Assembly: GCF_019578655.1 (NCBI RefSeq)
Contig: NC_063261.1
Location: 19,706,216 to 19,770,215 of the forward strand
DNA length: 64,000 bases
Reading direction: 5' to 3'
From: Ricinus communis
Lineage: Eukaryota; Streptophyta; Magnoliopsida; Malpighiales; Euphorbiaceae
Part shown: piece by piece, positions 10,450-21,700 of the stretch
How the letters are laid out: each line of letters begins with the position of its first letter
Numbering within the stretch: position 1 is the stretch's first letter
Program-made: the position numbers and the translations under genes
Notes under the pieces: model-generated
What the model was told of the DNA's origin: nothing
Seen by the model: only the letters and a program-made list of their open reading frames with translations
The model's database searches: none

Positions 10450-12144
10450 GTGTTCTTAAAATCTAGAGGTAAGTACCAACCTTGTGAAATAAACCTGTCA
10501 ATCAGTTAAGCTACTGCTAACCAAAAGAAAAATATAAGGATCAATACAGATAGGACCAAAATAATTTCATAGAACACGGAACTTTCACATCCAAGAAACT
10601 TGGACTTCAGTTTCAGGCATTTAGCAAACCTAAATAGAAGATATGCTCATATGCATGCACGCATAGAAGCTGAAAAAAGGGTCTTTGAGTAAGGTTATAA
10701 AGAAAAACAAAAACAAAATCGTTCCACAAAATAGGACAGATCTGTCTCATCTTATTATCATATGTTTGTGCTAAACCTCATAACAGATCTTGATATCAAA
10801 AACAGAACCTTTTACAAGAAAAAGGCCAAGGATGAAAGCTAGATGATGTTTTTTTTTTTCTTATGATCACTGAGGAATACTTGCAGTCCTGGATTGGTGG
10901 TACTTATTGATAATGGCAGTTAAGAAACTGTGAAAATCTCTGAGTCCTTAGAAAAGAAGTCGATCGCTCCTTTCAGAATCACCCAAATGTATCCGACCAG
11001 GTTTCTCTGCTTTTGTCTTTTTGTTGGTGTCCTGTCAAAGGAAAAAAAAAAAAAAAAAGAATCAATTTTGAGAGGATTAGGTTCTATTCCATTGAGATGT
11101 TGACATGGCGGTTTTCTTCTGCTATTAGTATTTGGGATGCAAAGATAAGCTGTACAGGAAGTGGGCATCATATTGACATAATGATGAAGAATCTCCCTTT
11201 GATGCCCCCTATATTGGATCAAGAAGTAAGTCATCGAACTGCTTTGGGTGTTAATTAAGTCCATCCAAACCAAAGTTTTCAAAGACAGTATCACAATGAT
11301 AGAAGATCATGAGGATGTCCCTGTATACTGTTATTGTATTGTGCCACATGCACTTGCTATCTCTTTCAGAAAATGGGCTTAAATTGTCCAATATGGTCAG
11401 TTAGCCCCCCAATATCTTTGCTAAAAATCAATGTTTACTTTACTTTTCATTTTCTCTTATCTCCATTTTCCCTTCTCTTTTCTTATTTTTCTAAAAGATT
11501 CCCAATTGTTTTTAAGTGATTCATGAGATTGATAGTCAAATCTATCGCTACCTCACTAGTCTCTTGGTTCTCCATTAGTACATTACCTCCATTAGTGAGT
11601 AGAGAACAATAAGAGAGAAATAAATTAAGAGAAGTAATTTGTAACCTTTTTACTAATGAAGCTTAACTGTAACTTTTCAAATAATAACTTTATTTTTTTT
11701 ATATAATTTTTGAGTCGAACCGGACTTATTGAATGAATCTCAAATAAATTCATTTTAAATTTATTTATCTCGGTGCGCTCTGTTTATCGCGTACTAGGTT
11801 TTTGAGAAGTATAAGCCAATTGACAACCTGGACAAGTGATGAGATAAATGGACCATAATGTTAATTTATAGGTTAATTTGGAAAAATTTGCATTTAAGCC
11901 CCTAAAGGTAAAAATTATATAGGTTGATTATCACAACTGATTCATGGAAGCAAACCATGTGATAAGGTTAAGCATGAAGTACAAAAAGTACATGATATAC
12001 ATAGTCAACCTAGCACAATCTTATACTGGATAGGAATGACCTACGACCATAGCTAAAAATACATCAAGGAGCTAATATCAGAAAACATTATCTAAGCAAT
12101 TAAATGTAGGAGACAAGTGACAAGGAAACACAGAACAATAACTG
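10450..12144. other. Spacer, one possible orphan exon
   Basis: No recognisable gene. On the minus strand at 11041-11058 a poly-pyrimidine run followed by TTTGACAG looks like a splice acceptor. It is followed by open frames of 25-35 codons, but nothing upstream or downstream could be joined to it with family support. Confidence 0.35.
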
Positions 12145-12369
12145 GTGGTATCAGCTGAAAAGCAATATCCCACAACACCCAAACCAATACCTAAGAATTT
12201 ACATGGATTTGATTTCACATATGATCCTATTACAATAAACAGGTATACTTTTCCTTATCAAATAACTGGAGGAAAACCCTCAAGTAACATCAATGGAACA
12301 GACATTACACCCCTATATCAATCAACAAAGACTTGGTTAAAGAAAAGGAAAATAAAACCTGGACATTAG
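12145..12369 (+). pseudogene. Unidentified coding relic, possibly from a retroelement or pararetrovirus
   Basis: An open stretch of 74 codons without an ATG at its start, ending at a TAG. It has protein-like composition (Pro, Tyr and Lys-rich; words such as Y-D-P-I-T-I-N-R-Y and I-T-G-G-K-P-S), in contrast with the AT-rich noise around it. The reading appears to be interrupted at both ends. I do not recognise the family. The style suggests a decayed retroelement or an endogenous pararetroviral fragment, but this is a guess. Confidence 0.3.
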
Positions 12370-12917
12370 TAGAACAGACAACAGCCTACAAATTAATCAA
12401 ATACAAGGAAAAGGCAAGTGTTAGTTAGCATTGTAAGATCAGTTAAAAGATTGATTGCCTCTTCACTTCCACATCAGGCCCAAGAATGAAATTTCCATTT
12501 TTTAAAGAGAGAGAGAGAGAGAGGAGACCAAACTCCAAAAGTTCAAAACTCAGCAATGCACCTCTGCTCATGTAGAAAGCATTCCAGCTTAAAATACCCC
12601 AAATTGGCAAGAGACATATCAGCAACATAAATTATTATATTGATCATATTACTAGATTCATATCAAGGAAATTGATAACTTCGATCAATATATAAACATG
12701 CTCATTGCACCTAAATTCTGAAATTGCAGCATTAGAAAGAAGCACCACTAAATCCATTTCAAAATAAAAGGTTGTAAACATTTTTAAGACATATTTTGCA
12801 CCAACCAAAAGGTCGCAAACAGGAAATTATTATTTGCTTTAAAAAAAAATTCAAATTTGCACTAATTTAGGCATAATAACAAACACCTGCAGTGCCCCAG
12901 AGTTTCTCTCTTTACTC
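12370..12917. other. Spacer with a short (GA)n run
   Basis: No gene seen. A (GA)n run lies at about 12506-12523. The part closest to 12917 is the 3' untranslated side of the LYR gene. Confidence 0.45.
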
Positions 12918-13266
12918 TTAACCGCAACATATCTCCTTCAACTTATTAGCAACAGAGTCATTAACCGAATACTGTGAATAAAAAAATGAAACAGAAAGAA
13001 AAATATCAAAACATAAACAGAGTATAGAATAGATAATAACAATGAAACCTCAAGGAGAAAATAAAAAGGACCTTGTTCAGGATCCAACGAGAGTGATTGT
13101 AAGCTCGGCGAAAGAGTTCGTCGAGGGCATTATCGTCATTGGAATCAACTTCTCTGTAGTTGACAAAGTTTTCGCGCGCGTATTTTGCGTAATAAGGTCT
13201 TGTGTCTGCAGGTAGTTGCCGAACTAGCCTCAGAACTTCACCATACACTCTCAGTGCTTTCTGCAT
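12918..13266 (-). CDS. LYR-motif protein (LYRM9 / At3g19508-like)
   Basis: Two exons on the minus strand, 13072-13266 and 12918-12971, joined in phase 0, give 82 residues. Exon 1 encodes M-Q-K-A-L-R-V-Y-G-E-V-L-R-L-V-R-Q-L-P followed by R-P-Y-Y-A-K-Y-A-R-E-N-F. Exon 2 ends K-L-K-E-I-C-C-G. The length and both ends agree with the small plant protein At3g19508. LYR proteins are three-helix mitochondrial adaptors that work with acyl carrier protein in respiratory-complex and Fe-S assembly. The precise client of this one is not known. The LYR triplet itself is degenerate here (V-Y-G). Start: codons upstream are open but lack ATG, so the ATG at 13266 is chosen. Intron of 100 bases. Confidence 0.9.
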
Positions 13267-13347
13267 CTCTTCCTCCAACAACAAAGCGTTTTTCGTTGAT
13301 GTTTAAGGGCATTTATATAAATAATTTCCAACGACATGGGGCGAACA

Positions 13348-13382
13348 TGGGCTAATCGACCCACATGAAACCGAACTGGGCT
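13348..13382 (-). promoter_or_regulatory. Two site II-like motifs (TGGGCT) upstream of the LYR gene
   Basis: TGGGCT occurs at 13348-13353 and 13377-13382, roughly 80-115 bases before the LYR start codon. TGGGCC/TGGGCT elements in pairs are known from promoters of nuclear genes for mitochondrial proteins and bind TCP factors. That matches the predicted product. Confidence 0.5.
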
Positions 13383-14903
13383 TTATCTTTCTGCGCTAGC
13401 ATTGAGTACTGGCAGTACTAGACAGACATTAATACTATCTGGTATATCATTGGTCTAACCTTACGTAAGGCCAGCTCGAGTAAGCTGGGGGAAAGGAAAA
13501 GACAACACTCATAAACACTAGGCACACTCCTAATAGCGCCTATGGTCTTCCTCTTTTATGTCTTTCTCTTTTCTCTTGCAATTATCTTCTCGTTTCTGGA
13601 ATCCAGGTTCCAATTACGGATTTTGAAAGATTTGATTTCTGTTTTTAATTTTGGGTTTATGTTATAAGACTTTGATTTTTGATTTTATGGTATTCTTATA
13701 ACTTAAATTTACAGTATTTTTGTATTTGCTTTCCATTATCGTAATGGTGTTTTATATCGAGCAGTGTTTGAAATTGATCAATGAGTTTGTTATATGTTTG
13801 GAGTAAATTGAGCTAGAATAAAAGGATTGGAATTCTTTTTTTCTTGTTGTCACTGGAGTGTAACTTATGATACTAAGGTCATGTTTAAAATTTGATTAGT
13901 GTTATATATGGTGAAAGTTTAAAAACTTGATCTTTATCTGGGAATTCTTTTATATGCCAGACTCCGGATCGGGGAGTTTTTTCTTGTTGTCAATGTGATT
14001 TGTGATACTCAATTTGACCGTTATCTGGGAATTGTATTCAGCTTTGATAGCTTTTCCATATGTTTCTATATCTGGATTATGATCCTTTGTATGTTTTATC
14101 ATAATTCTAGCATTTTTTTTTCTCTTTTCTCTTTATTCTTTTTTTTTTTTTTTCAGAATAAACTTATTTTCCCTTTATTCTTGAAGACTGAAGCTTTTGG
14201 AATTTAGCCTATCTTGGTTTCAACAAAGATTTCATATTGCTGTTGTCAACATTTATTTGTATAAAAAATATCAACCTTTTTCCTTTTCAAAGGGATACGA
14301 TTAGCTGCTATTAATTACTATGGAGACAGACAGGTTTAGTTATGGTACCAAAGAGGCTTTTATCTTACCATCTAGAATAGGTAATACTGCCACTCTGATG
14401 TGTACTGTCTGCAGGCTTGTGTTTTAATGCCAATGGTGATTAGCCAGACCATTGTAAGTTTTGGTGTAGTATTGGAGCTAAGATGCAAATTGTTGTTTTT
14501 GGGAAAGTAAATATTATTGTGATTTCGTTATGGGGTTTCTACTATAGAGGTAAAGGAAACAAAGGTGTTTCTGGATGGAGCGGTGCTGTATTTGGCTTCA
14601 AAAGGGATTCATCAGAAACAGACTTAACAGTAACATAATATCCAATTTCCTTGCTTTTGTAAGATTCTAGGGTAGAGAATTGATAGATGTTCTATCATTG
14701 AGTTTTTCGCTGCAAGCTGTTGTTGCATTGGAATTGCAGTCGTGGGTCTTTTATGGGGTTTGGTATTTGCAGAGAAAAGGAGGTTAATCAAGAAAATAGC
14801 TACTTTCTTTTTTGAATGTGGATGATGTGATTGTGAGGCTATGTGAGATTAGTTGCATCTTTCTGTTGGTTAGGCTTCACTGTTGTAGCTCCTGTAAGTG
14901 CCA
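13383..14903. other. Spacer; possible leader region of a plus-strand transcript
   Basis: No gene supported. CT-rich sequence at 13540-13600 followed by GTTCCAATTACGG looks like a plant 5' leader, and could belong to the broken zf-GRF gene downstream. Poly-T tracts lie at about 14115-14155. Confidence 0.35.
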
Positions 14904-15206
14904 TTGAACCCTTTGAATTGCGTGAAAGTAAAATACTCCAAATTCGGGAGTCCAAGAGTTTTATAAACGTTCTTGATGGAAAAAAATGTGAACGAAAGAT
15001 TCCACGGAATTGAATTGGGCCCATAAATCTAAGAAATAGTGAGAATTCTTGATCTCTCTCAATTCGAAAATCCAGGTTTTGAATTGATGTCCTTCTATTG
15101 GTTCCTCCTAAATTTTGCATTAATTTATCCTAAAGATTTCATTTCAATTGGAATTTGGTTATTCACCATGTAAGGGGATCCCCACTAAGCATCCATGGCT
15201 GAATGG
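14904..15206 (-). other. Nuclear insertion of plastid DNA (ycf2 5' end and trnI-CAU 5' end)
   Basis: Read on the minus strand, the segment starts inside plastid trnI-CAU (its first 17-18 bases, GCATCCATGGCTGAATGG on the plus strand). It then follows the plastid inverted-repeat spacer and enters the beginning of ycf2, in the correct order and divergent orientation. Protein words of ycf2 are visible: W-I-F-E-L-R-E near the start (in a different frame from the rest) and [18 protein letters not shown] further in. The ycf2 start codon has changed (ATGAAAGG to ATAGAAGG) and the frame is shifted, so it is not functional. This is recalled family knowledge, not an alignment. Confidence 0.85.
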
Positions 15207-16242
15207 ATGAAGCTGACAAGAATTGTTATATAGCTGTCGGTTTGAGGATGTTCATTATGGTTGTAAAAAACTGAAGCCTATCTTACTTGCGCCTGCTGGT
15301 TTCAAGGACTGATATCACAGGAAAAAGCAAATGGATTAGTTAAACGACAAAACAGGGTACAGACACAGATTGAAAAGATTGAAGGAGAGAAGGGTGAGGG
15401 AAAGCAATAAACTGATGTCTTATACGTGGTACATCTTGGCAGGAGTTCAACATGCAATGTGAAGAATTTAAAAAAAAGAATAAGAATATTAAGAATAAGA
15501 TGAAATCCTTAAATTTAAGCTTTTAGATTAAGCTGCATAATCTGAATCTTTCATTTTTTGTTTCTTCAATTTCTCTCTGTTTCTTCCAAATTATATTGGA
15601 TGAACATATTGCGGGCAAGTACTCTGTTTCTTAATAGATTCTTCAGATTATAATGAACTCTGTTCTAAAATCCTTGGTTGCGTTAGAGTTTAAAGAGCTA
15701 TATCTGTCAAGTGGTGCAATCATTCAAATGTGACTATGACCATGTGTATGATAGCAGTGAAGGCCATTATGGTCGCTTAAACACTGGTGTATCATGTTGC
15801 TAATATTAGGTCCAGTCCAACCAAGCCCTATAGTTGAAGATAGTGCAGCCTTCACAATTCAAACACAAATTATCAAGGGAAAAAAAGTCTGGCCTCGTAA
15901 TATTTTTGCAGTACTTGGATTGAAGTATTCGGTAAATTTAAGCTAGTTGTTAGAATAGTAATCTACCGCAATCCAAAGTTTGCATTCAACATCTTTCTCC
16001 TTCTCCCTCCCACCAACACTTGTGTTTATTTTACCAGTCATTGGGAAAAACTGATATGGATACATCAGGCTTCTGTAAGGGTCTACAATCTGTAATCTAC
16101 TTCTACTCTATCAATAGCAATGCATAAATCAATCAAACTTGTGACTGTCCTTGATCTACTGTGTGGTGCTAAAGTCTGTTGTGAATGTCCTTCCAGATAA
16201 CTTGCAACGGCGGTTCTTTTGCTTAAAGTTATAACACGATGA
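15207..16242. other. Spacer between plastid insertion and zf-GRF gene
   Basis: No coding resemblance seen. It may contain leader exons of the zf-GRF transcript. Confidence 0.35.
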
Positions 16243-16897
16243 ATGTTTCATGTGAACAGAAATCATTTTTACATGAGTTCACCTGAAGATTCTGAAATGA
16301 GCAACCCTGAAGATTCTGAAATGAGTGCCTCTGACGATTCTGAAATGAGTCCATCTGAAGATTCTAACTTCAGTACCAATGGAAGCGCCAAAGTGATGTG
16401 CTTTTGTAGCCTTCCTGCTGAAATGCGAGTGTCTCATACACCCGGAAATCCTTTCCGATTATTCTATAATTGCCAAAAGAGGTTTACTGTAAGTGCATCG
16501 TTCCTCTATCTCGACAGGAAATTATACTCTTCAGCCTGCTTGCTTTGTCCTCATTATCTCTTCTTATTATTGCCAGCAATGTGAATTTCTTCAGTGGGTT
16601 GATGAGCCAGATTTAACTGGTGATAGACATGTCGATGAGCTAAATCTCATCCGCAATTAGTGCATTAGACTACAAGAAAAACTGGGTGACATCGAACGGC
16701 AACAAAATAGTGATAGGGATGCCTGATAAAGGGAGAAATCTGAGCTCATGTTAAAGTTTTCTACTGTTCAAAGTGAACTGAATGAGATTAAAAAAAGAAT
16801 TAAATTTGCGATTGAGTCAGATCTTATGCCCCCTATTGATAAATTATGGAGTGCGAATGATGAAGGAGATAATGCTATAGAGATCCATACTGTATAG
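16243..16897 (+). pseudogene. zf-GRF zinc-finger protein, broken by in-frame stops
   Basis: Exon 1 (16243-16488) and exon 2 (from 16577) join in phase 0. Four 24-base units at 16273-16368 encode an 8-residue repeat of the type M-S-x-P-E-D-S-E. A zf-GRF finger follows: C-F-C, then N-P-F-R-L-F-Y-N-C in exon 1 and Q-C-E-F-L-Q-W in exon 2, so all four metal-binding Cys are present. Exon 2 then reaches a TAG at 16658. The same frame carries on as a plausible coiled coil, stops again at TGA-TAA (16724-16729), and runs to TAG at 16895. A 109-residue protein ending at 16660 could still be made, but the continuing helical frame argues for a decayed longer gene. Plant proteins with one GRF finger plus coiled coil are common and uncharacterised, and many sit in mobile or multicopy families. 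Confidence 0.7.
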
Positions 16898-18787
16898 GCA
16901 GTAAAATCAAATATCTGGTGGATGTACAGTTTCCTTCTTCTCTCCTGAGTTTTGAGTTGTTTTTATCTGGTTAATATCTTTCATGTAATTAAAGCTTCTA
17001 AATAGTATGCCTTCGGGTTTCAGTGAGGTAGGTATACAAAGTATTGAGAACAGTCTTGGGTTCAGCTCTCCCTCTTCTATCTCTCTGAACCTTGCTACAG
17101 CAGGCTTGCTGAAGTGAACTTTACTAATTGCACCATGGCTTCCCCTTGCATTAGAACACTGGTAATGCAAAATATTGCCTTTTCCATTAATCGATACACT
17201 GATCTGGGAAAATTGTACTACCCTCATTCTTTGACATGAAAGGTAGAGACAAGTTTAAAAGCAACTTGGTAGATATATATTTGACATGCATTTGCTGCAA
17301 CAAAAATAGGTAGAGACGAAATTAAACAAGGATCATTATTGTAGTTGGTAGATTTATCAACAACTGGGAACACAAAAAATCTACAGAAAATCAGACCAAC
17401 AAACAAAAGTATAGATAGTTAGCTGGAGTGAAGTGAGAGGTGTGATAGTTAGCCAGCCAAGCATCTTAGGGTCTTGATCTAGAATTTAAGAAAGAAAAAG
17501 CACTTCCTCTTTATTCACTCGATCTCCCTCTTCGGCTTGACAAGAGAAAATCTGCCAATGAGGAAAAAACAGTTAGACAAACTCAAATTGATAGGACATC
17601 ACCGCCACCTTCATCCTAATGCTTAGGTATGTAAATTTAACAGTTAAATGATAAAAATTGTCGTATTTTTTAAGAAGAATCAATGAAAATCAGTCATTTT
17701 TCTCGAGAAAAAAAAATGAAAAATAAAGTGATAAAATTAATTATTATTTTCTATAATAATACGAGGGAACAATTTCTGACATAAAAAGCCATAGGGCATG
17801 GGAAATTAGTATCCGAGATTTCTTTTTTTTGGTCTAATGTTGGACTACAAAATGTTCAAAAATAATAATAAATGTTGTACGTGGAAAAGATCGTCTTTTA
17901 TTACTATTTTAGCTAATTTCATTTTCATATCTCAATTTGCATTTTTATTCTTGTGCAGTAATTAATTTTTAAAAATATAATATTTAAATTAAAAGTTAAA
18001 AAATTATGTATTATATTTAATAATAAATATGAACAATTTTAAATCTTTAATATTTTTTTCTAGTGCATTAAATATTATGACGCAATATAAATAAAAATTT
18101 GCATTATGCTACACAGGCGAGGAAATTAAAATTAAAAAAAAAAAAAGAAAAGAAAAAGGGACGAGGATTCTACTATCACGTGCAGCATGCAGAGAGGGGT
18201 TTGGTTCTCGAAAAGGTTATCTTAAAAGTTCTCAAAACTTTTCCGACATATCATTCTTTATTAACAAAATCTCATAAACAATCTACTAACAAAATCTCCT
18301 GAACAATTTAATAATAGCAGGTAATTATTTAATTTCTGCATATAATAGTAAGCGATAAAAGAAATGATCTATAATCAGCTCATTCTATACTACCTCTAAT
18401 CAGTAGAAAAATAGTTTAATTAGTAGAATTAATTATCATTAATCAAATACTAAATTAGAGATGAACAAAAAGACAATCTATCTAGTTTTGCTCGTGATAC
18501 CTTTGGTCTGGATCTGTCTCCAAATCTGTTGCCGCGTTATCAGTAAAAAGATTAAAAAGAATAAAATTGAAAATCTGAACTTTTTGCTTCTGAAAGCATA
18601 CCAAAAATGGCACATCATCAAGTGGGTCCCACCTTCCAGACATCACACGCCGTATGCATTCATAGCTGCATCCCAACAGGGTCCCTTCCCTTCCCTTCCC
18701 TCACTCCCTACTTCACTTCTTAACTAGCCTTACTACCAAAGCTAAATTATAGAGAGAGAAAGCTAGTGAGAGAGAGAGAGCAAAGAA
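16898..18787. other. Spacer upstream of fucosidase copy 1
   Basis: No gene supported. AT-rich from 17635 to 18100 with poly-A runs. The last 50 bases before the fucosidase start are GA-rich (AGAGAGAGAAAG), probably its leader. Confidence 0.5.
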
Positions 18788-21700
18788 ATGATAGAGGAGG
18801 ATGGAGAATGGGTGGTGGTGCGACGGCCGGCGGAGAAAGACTGGTGGAGGCCGAGTAGTTTGATAGAGAATAATGATGATGATGAAGATAGGCCATTGAA
18901 AATTGTGTTCAGTGGGCCAGCTAAGCATTGGACTGATGCTATTCCAATTGGGAATGGTCGCTTGGGTGCTATGGTTTTTGGTGGTGTTGCATCTGAAACT
19001 CTTCGTATCAACGGTATTTTCATAACCCAGATAAAGAAATTTCTTATTTTGCCATAAAAATGGTTACTTTTTTTTTCTTGATGCTGTACTAAAAGAAGTT
19101 TCGAGCTTTTGGATTAATATTGCTTGAAAGAAGGGATTTTTTTAAATGTCGTACTGTAAAAAGTTTCAAGCTTTTGGATTGTAGATTGTTTGAAGGAAGA
19201 ATAATGGTTTTTTTTTTTTTTTTTTTTTGATGTTGGTTTAATTGTGAAAGAGAGTATTTTTCTTGGAGAAGTTAGAAAAATTGGAGTTTGGATCAATTGA
19301 ATTAGAGGTTTTCTTGTATGCTTCTTGATGATGAATTTTTCTACTCAGTGACAGAGTTCTTATGTTTTATTTTAATTGCTAAATTGCAACTTTTTATGCA
19401 GTGAGTGAAGGACAGTAATCTCCGTTGTAGTTGGAGACAATATTATTATTTGCGTTAACTGCATTGTATGATATAGAATGCCTTTGTCCTCCTTTCTTTT
19501 AACCAACTCACCATATTTTATCTGGATCTTTTAGAGGATACACTCTGGACTGGGACTCCGGGAAACTATACTAACCCTAATGCTCCAGAGGCACTAACAC
19601 AAGTTAGAAAACTTGTTGGTGATAGAAAGTATGCTGAAGCCACTACAGAAGCGGTCAAATTGTCAGGACTGCCTTCTGAGGTATGTATTTCATTTTGTCT
19701 ATGATAAAGCCATTTTTTTGTTGTTTTACTAAATTGGTGGTGACAATTCAATTGTCCTTTTGAGGTTTATTTAATGGTATGTGCACCTTTGCTCGCAAGT
19801 TAACTTGATGATGAATGAAGATGATAATTTTGACTTCTATATTGTTGCCTTTGAAGTTCACATAAGATGGTTAAGCAGAGTATATCCACCAGCATGATAG
19901 TCTGGGACTACTGCTTTGCCAGCTAATGCATTAATGCTTTTGTCGGTTCTTAGCTGACCTCAAGCTAGGATGATCTGCTCTTGTTGGGTATATTCATTCC
20001 TTATACTGAATTAATGTGATCAAATCTTGTAAGAGTGCCTTGTCTATCTAATATATCCTATAAAGCACCAATTTCCCTGACCAACTTCATGGTTGCCATG
20101 TCGAGCGAGCTTTCTATTACTAATAATGCTGGGTTTCTTTTTAATGTTGGTGACTTTTTCTATTCAGTAACAATAAGATTTCAGTGTTTTTCAGAATCTC
20201 ATCTAATTGTTATTTTCTGTTGTTGAAGATCTACCAAGTACTTGGTGATATCAAACTGGAATTTGACGATTCCCATCTCAGCTATGATGAGAAAACATAT
20301 CAGAGAGAGCTGGACTTGGACACTGCCACAGCAAGAGTAAAATACTCTTTAGGTGATGTGGAATATACGAGAGAGCATTTTGCTTCTAATCCAAATCAAG
20401 TGGTTGTGACAAAGATTGCTGCAAGCAAACCAGGGTCTGTATCATTTACAGTGCTTTTAGACAGCGAGTTGCATCATCATTCATATACAAAAGGTGAAAA
20501 TCAGATTTTTATTGAAGGAAGTTGTCCTGGTAAAAGGGCCCCACCACAAATATATGCAAGTGATGGTCCCAAGGGAATTGAGTTTGCTGCAATTCTCAAG
20601 TTACAGATTAGTGAGGGAAGAGGAAAGATACATGTTTTAGATGACAGAAAATTGAAGGTGGAAGGTTCAGATTGGGCAGTTTTAAGTTTAGTGGCTTCAT
20701 CTTCATTTGATGGACCATTCACTATGCCTTCAGCGTCCAAGAAGGATCCTACTTCCGCATGCCTGCATGCGCTAGATTTGGTTAAAAATTTATCATATAC
20801 TGATCTATATGCACGTCATTTGGATGATTATCAGACTCTTTTTCATCGTGTCTCACTACGGCTTTCAAAAAGCTCAAAGAGCATTTTGGGAAACGGACCT
20901 TTGAATATGAAGAAATTTTTGTCCTTTAAAAATTATCTATCCCTTAATGAGAGCAAAGATGATACCATTTCAACTGCAGAGAGGGTAAAGTCATTTCGAA
21001 CTGATGAAGATCCATCATTAGTGGAGCTCTTATTCCAGTATGGTCGATATTTGCTTATTTCTTGTTCAAGGCCTGGAACTCAGGTGGCAAATCTACAGGG
21101 TATATGGAGTAAGGATAATGCGCCACCATGGGAGTATGCTCTCTCTCTCTCTCTATTATCTACCTATCTACCTATATGTTGTACTTTCTCTGTACCTCGG
21201 TAGGTTGATACACATGCACTTAGACCTTTTCTTCTCATACATAACTGCGTGTGTGTGCACGATTGCACTTGTATGATAAGGACTTTGTATATATAAATTA
21301 ATGTTTACTATTTTGTATATGAGATGACAATTAGTATTTCACATAAGGGATTAAGGTAATTTTAGTGGCGAAAAACAGAAACATTTCAGGATCATGTAGA
21401 CGTTTTTTTTTTTTTTCCTATTGTTGTTTCTTTCTTCCCTTTTGGTACAAGTCTGAGGCTATAAGTCAACATTTTAGTGCAAGTATGAAACTCTGGTTTT
21501 TCGAAGAACTATAATTAACTTGGTCAGCAGTTGGAAGAGGAAGAGTAATGTGGTATGGATGAGCTAAACTGATCAGCTCTTTATAGCTTCCAATCATGGG
21601 TGATATATTACTGATTAGAGAAAGTAAATGACCAGTACCAGGAATGGGAATCTCACTTCTCCTCCTGCATATTAGTATATAAACTGCATATTATCAGTTA

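Noticed and set aside
10920..11294. Minus-strand open frame of 124 codons
   Set aside because: Runs through a poly-pyrimidine tract that encodes a Phe run and looks like an intron end; no motif and no ATG context.
14839..15120. Minus-strand open frame of 93 codons as a gene
   Set aside because: It is frame-shifted plastid ycf2 sequence, not a nuclear gene.
15189..15206. tRNA gene
   Set aside because: Only the first bases of plastid trnI-CAU are present; no anticodon arm, T arm or acceptor partner follows.
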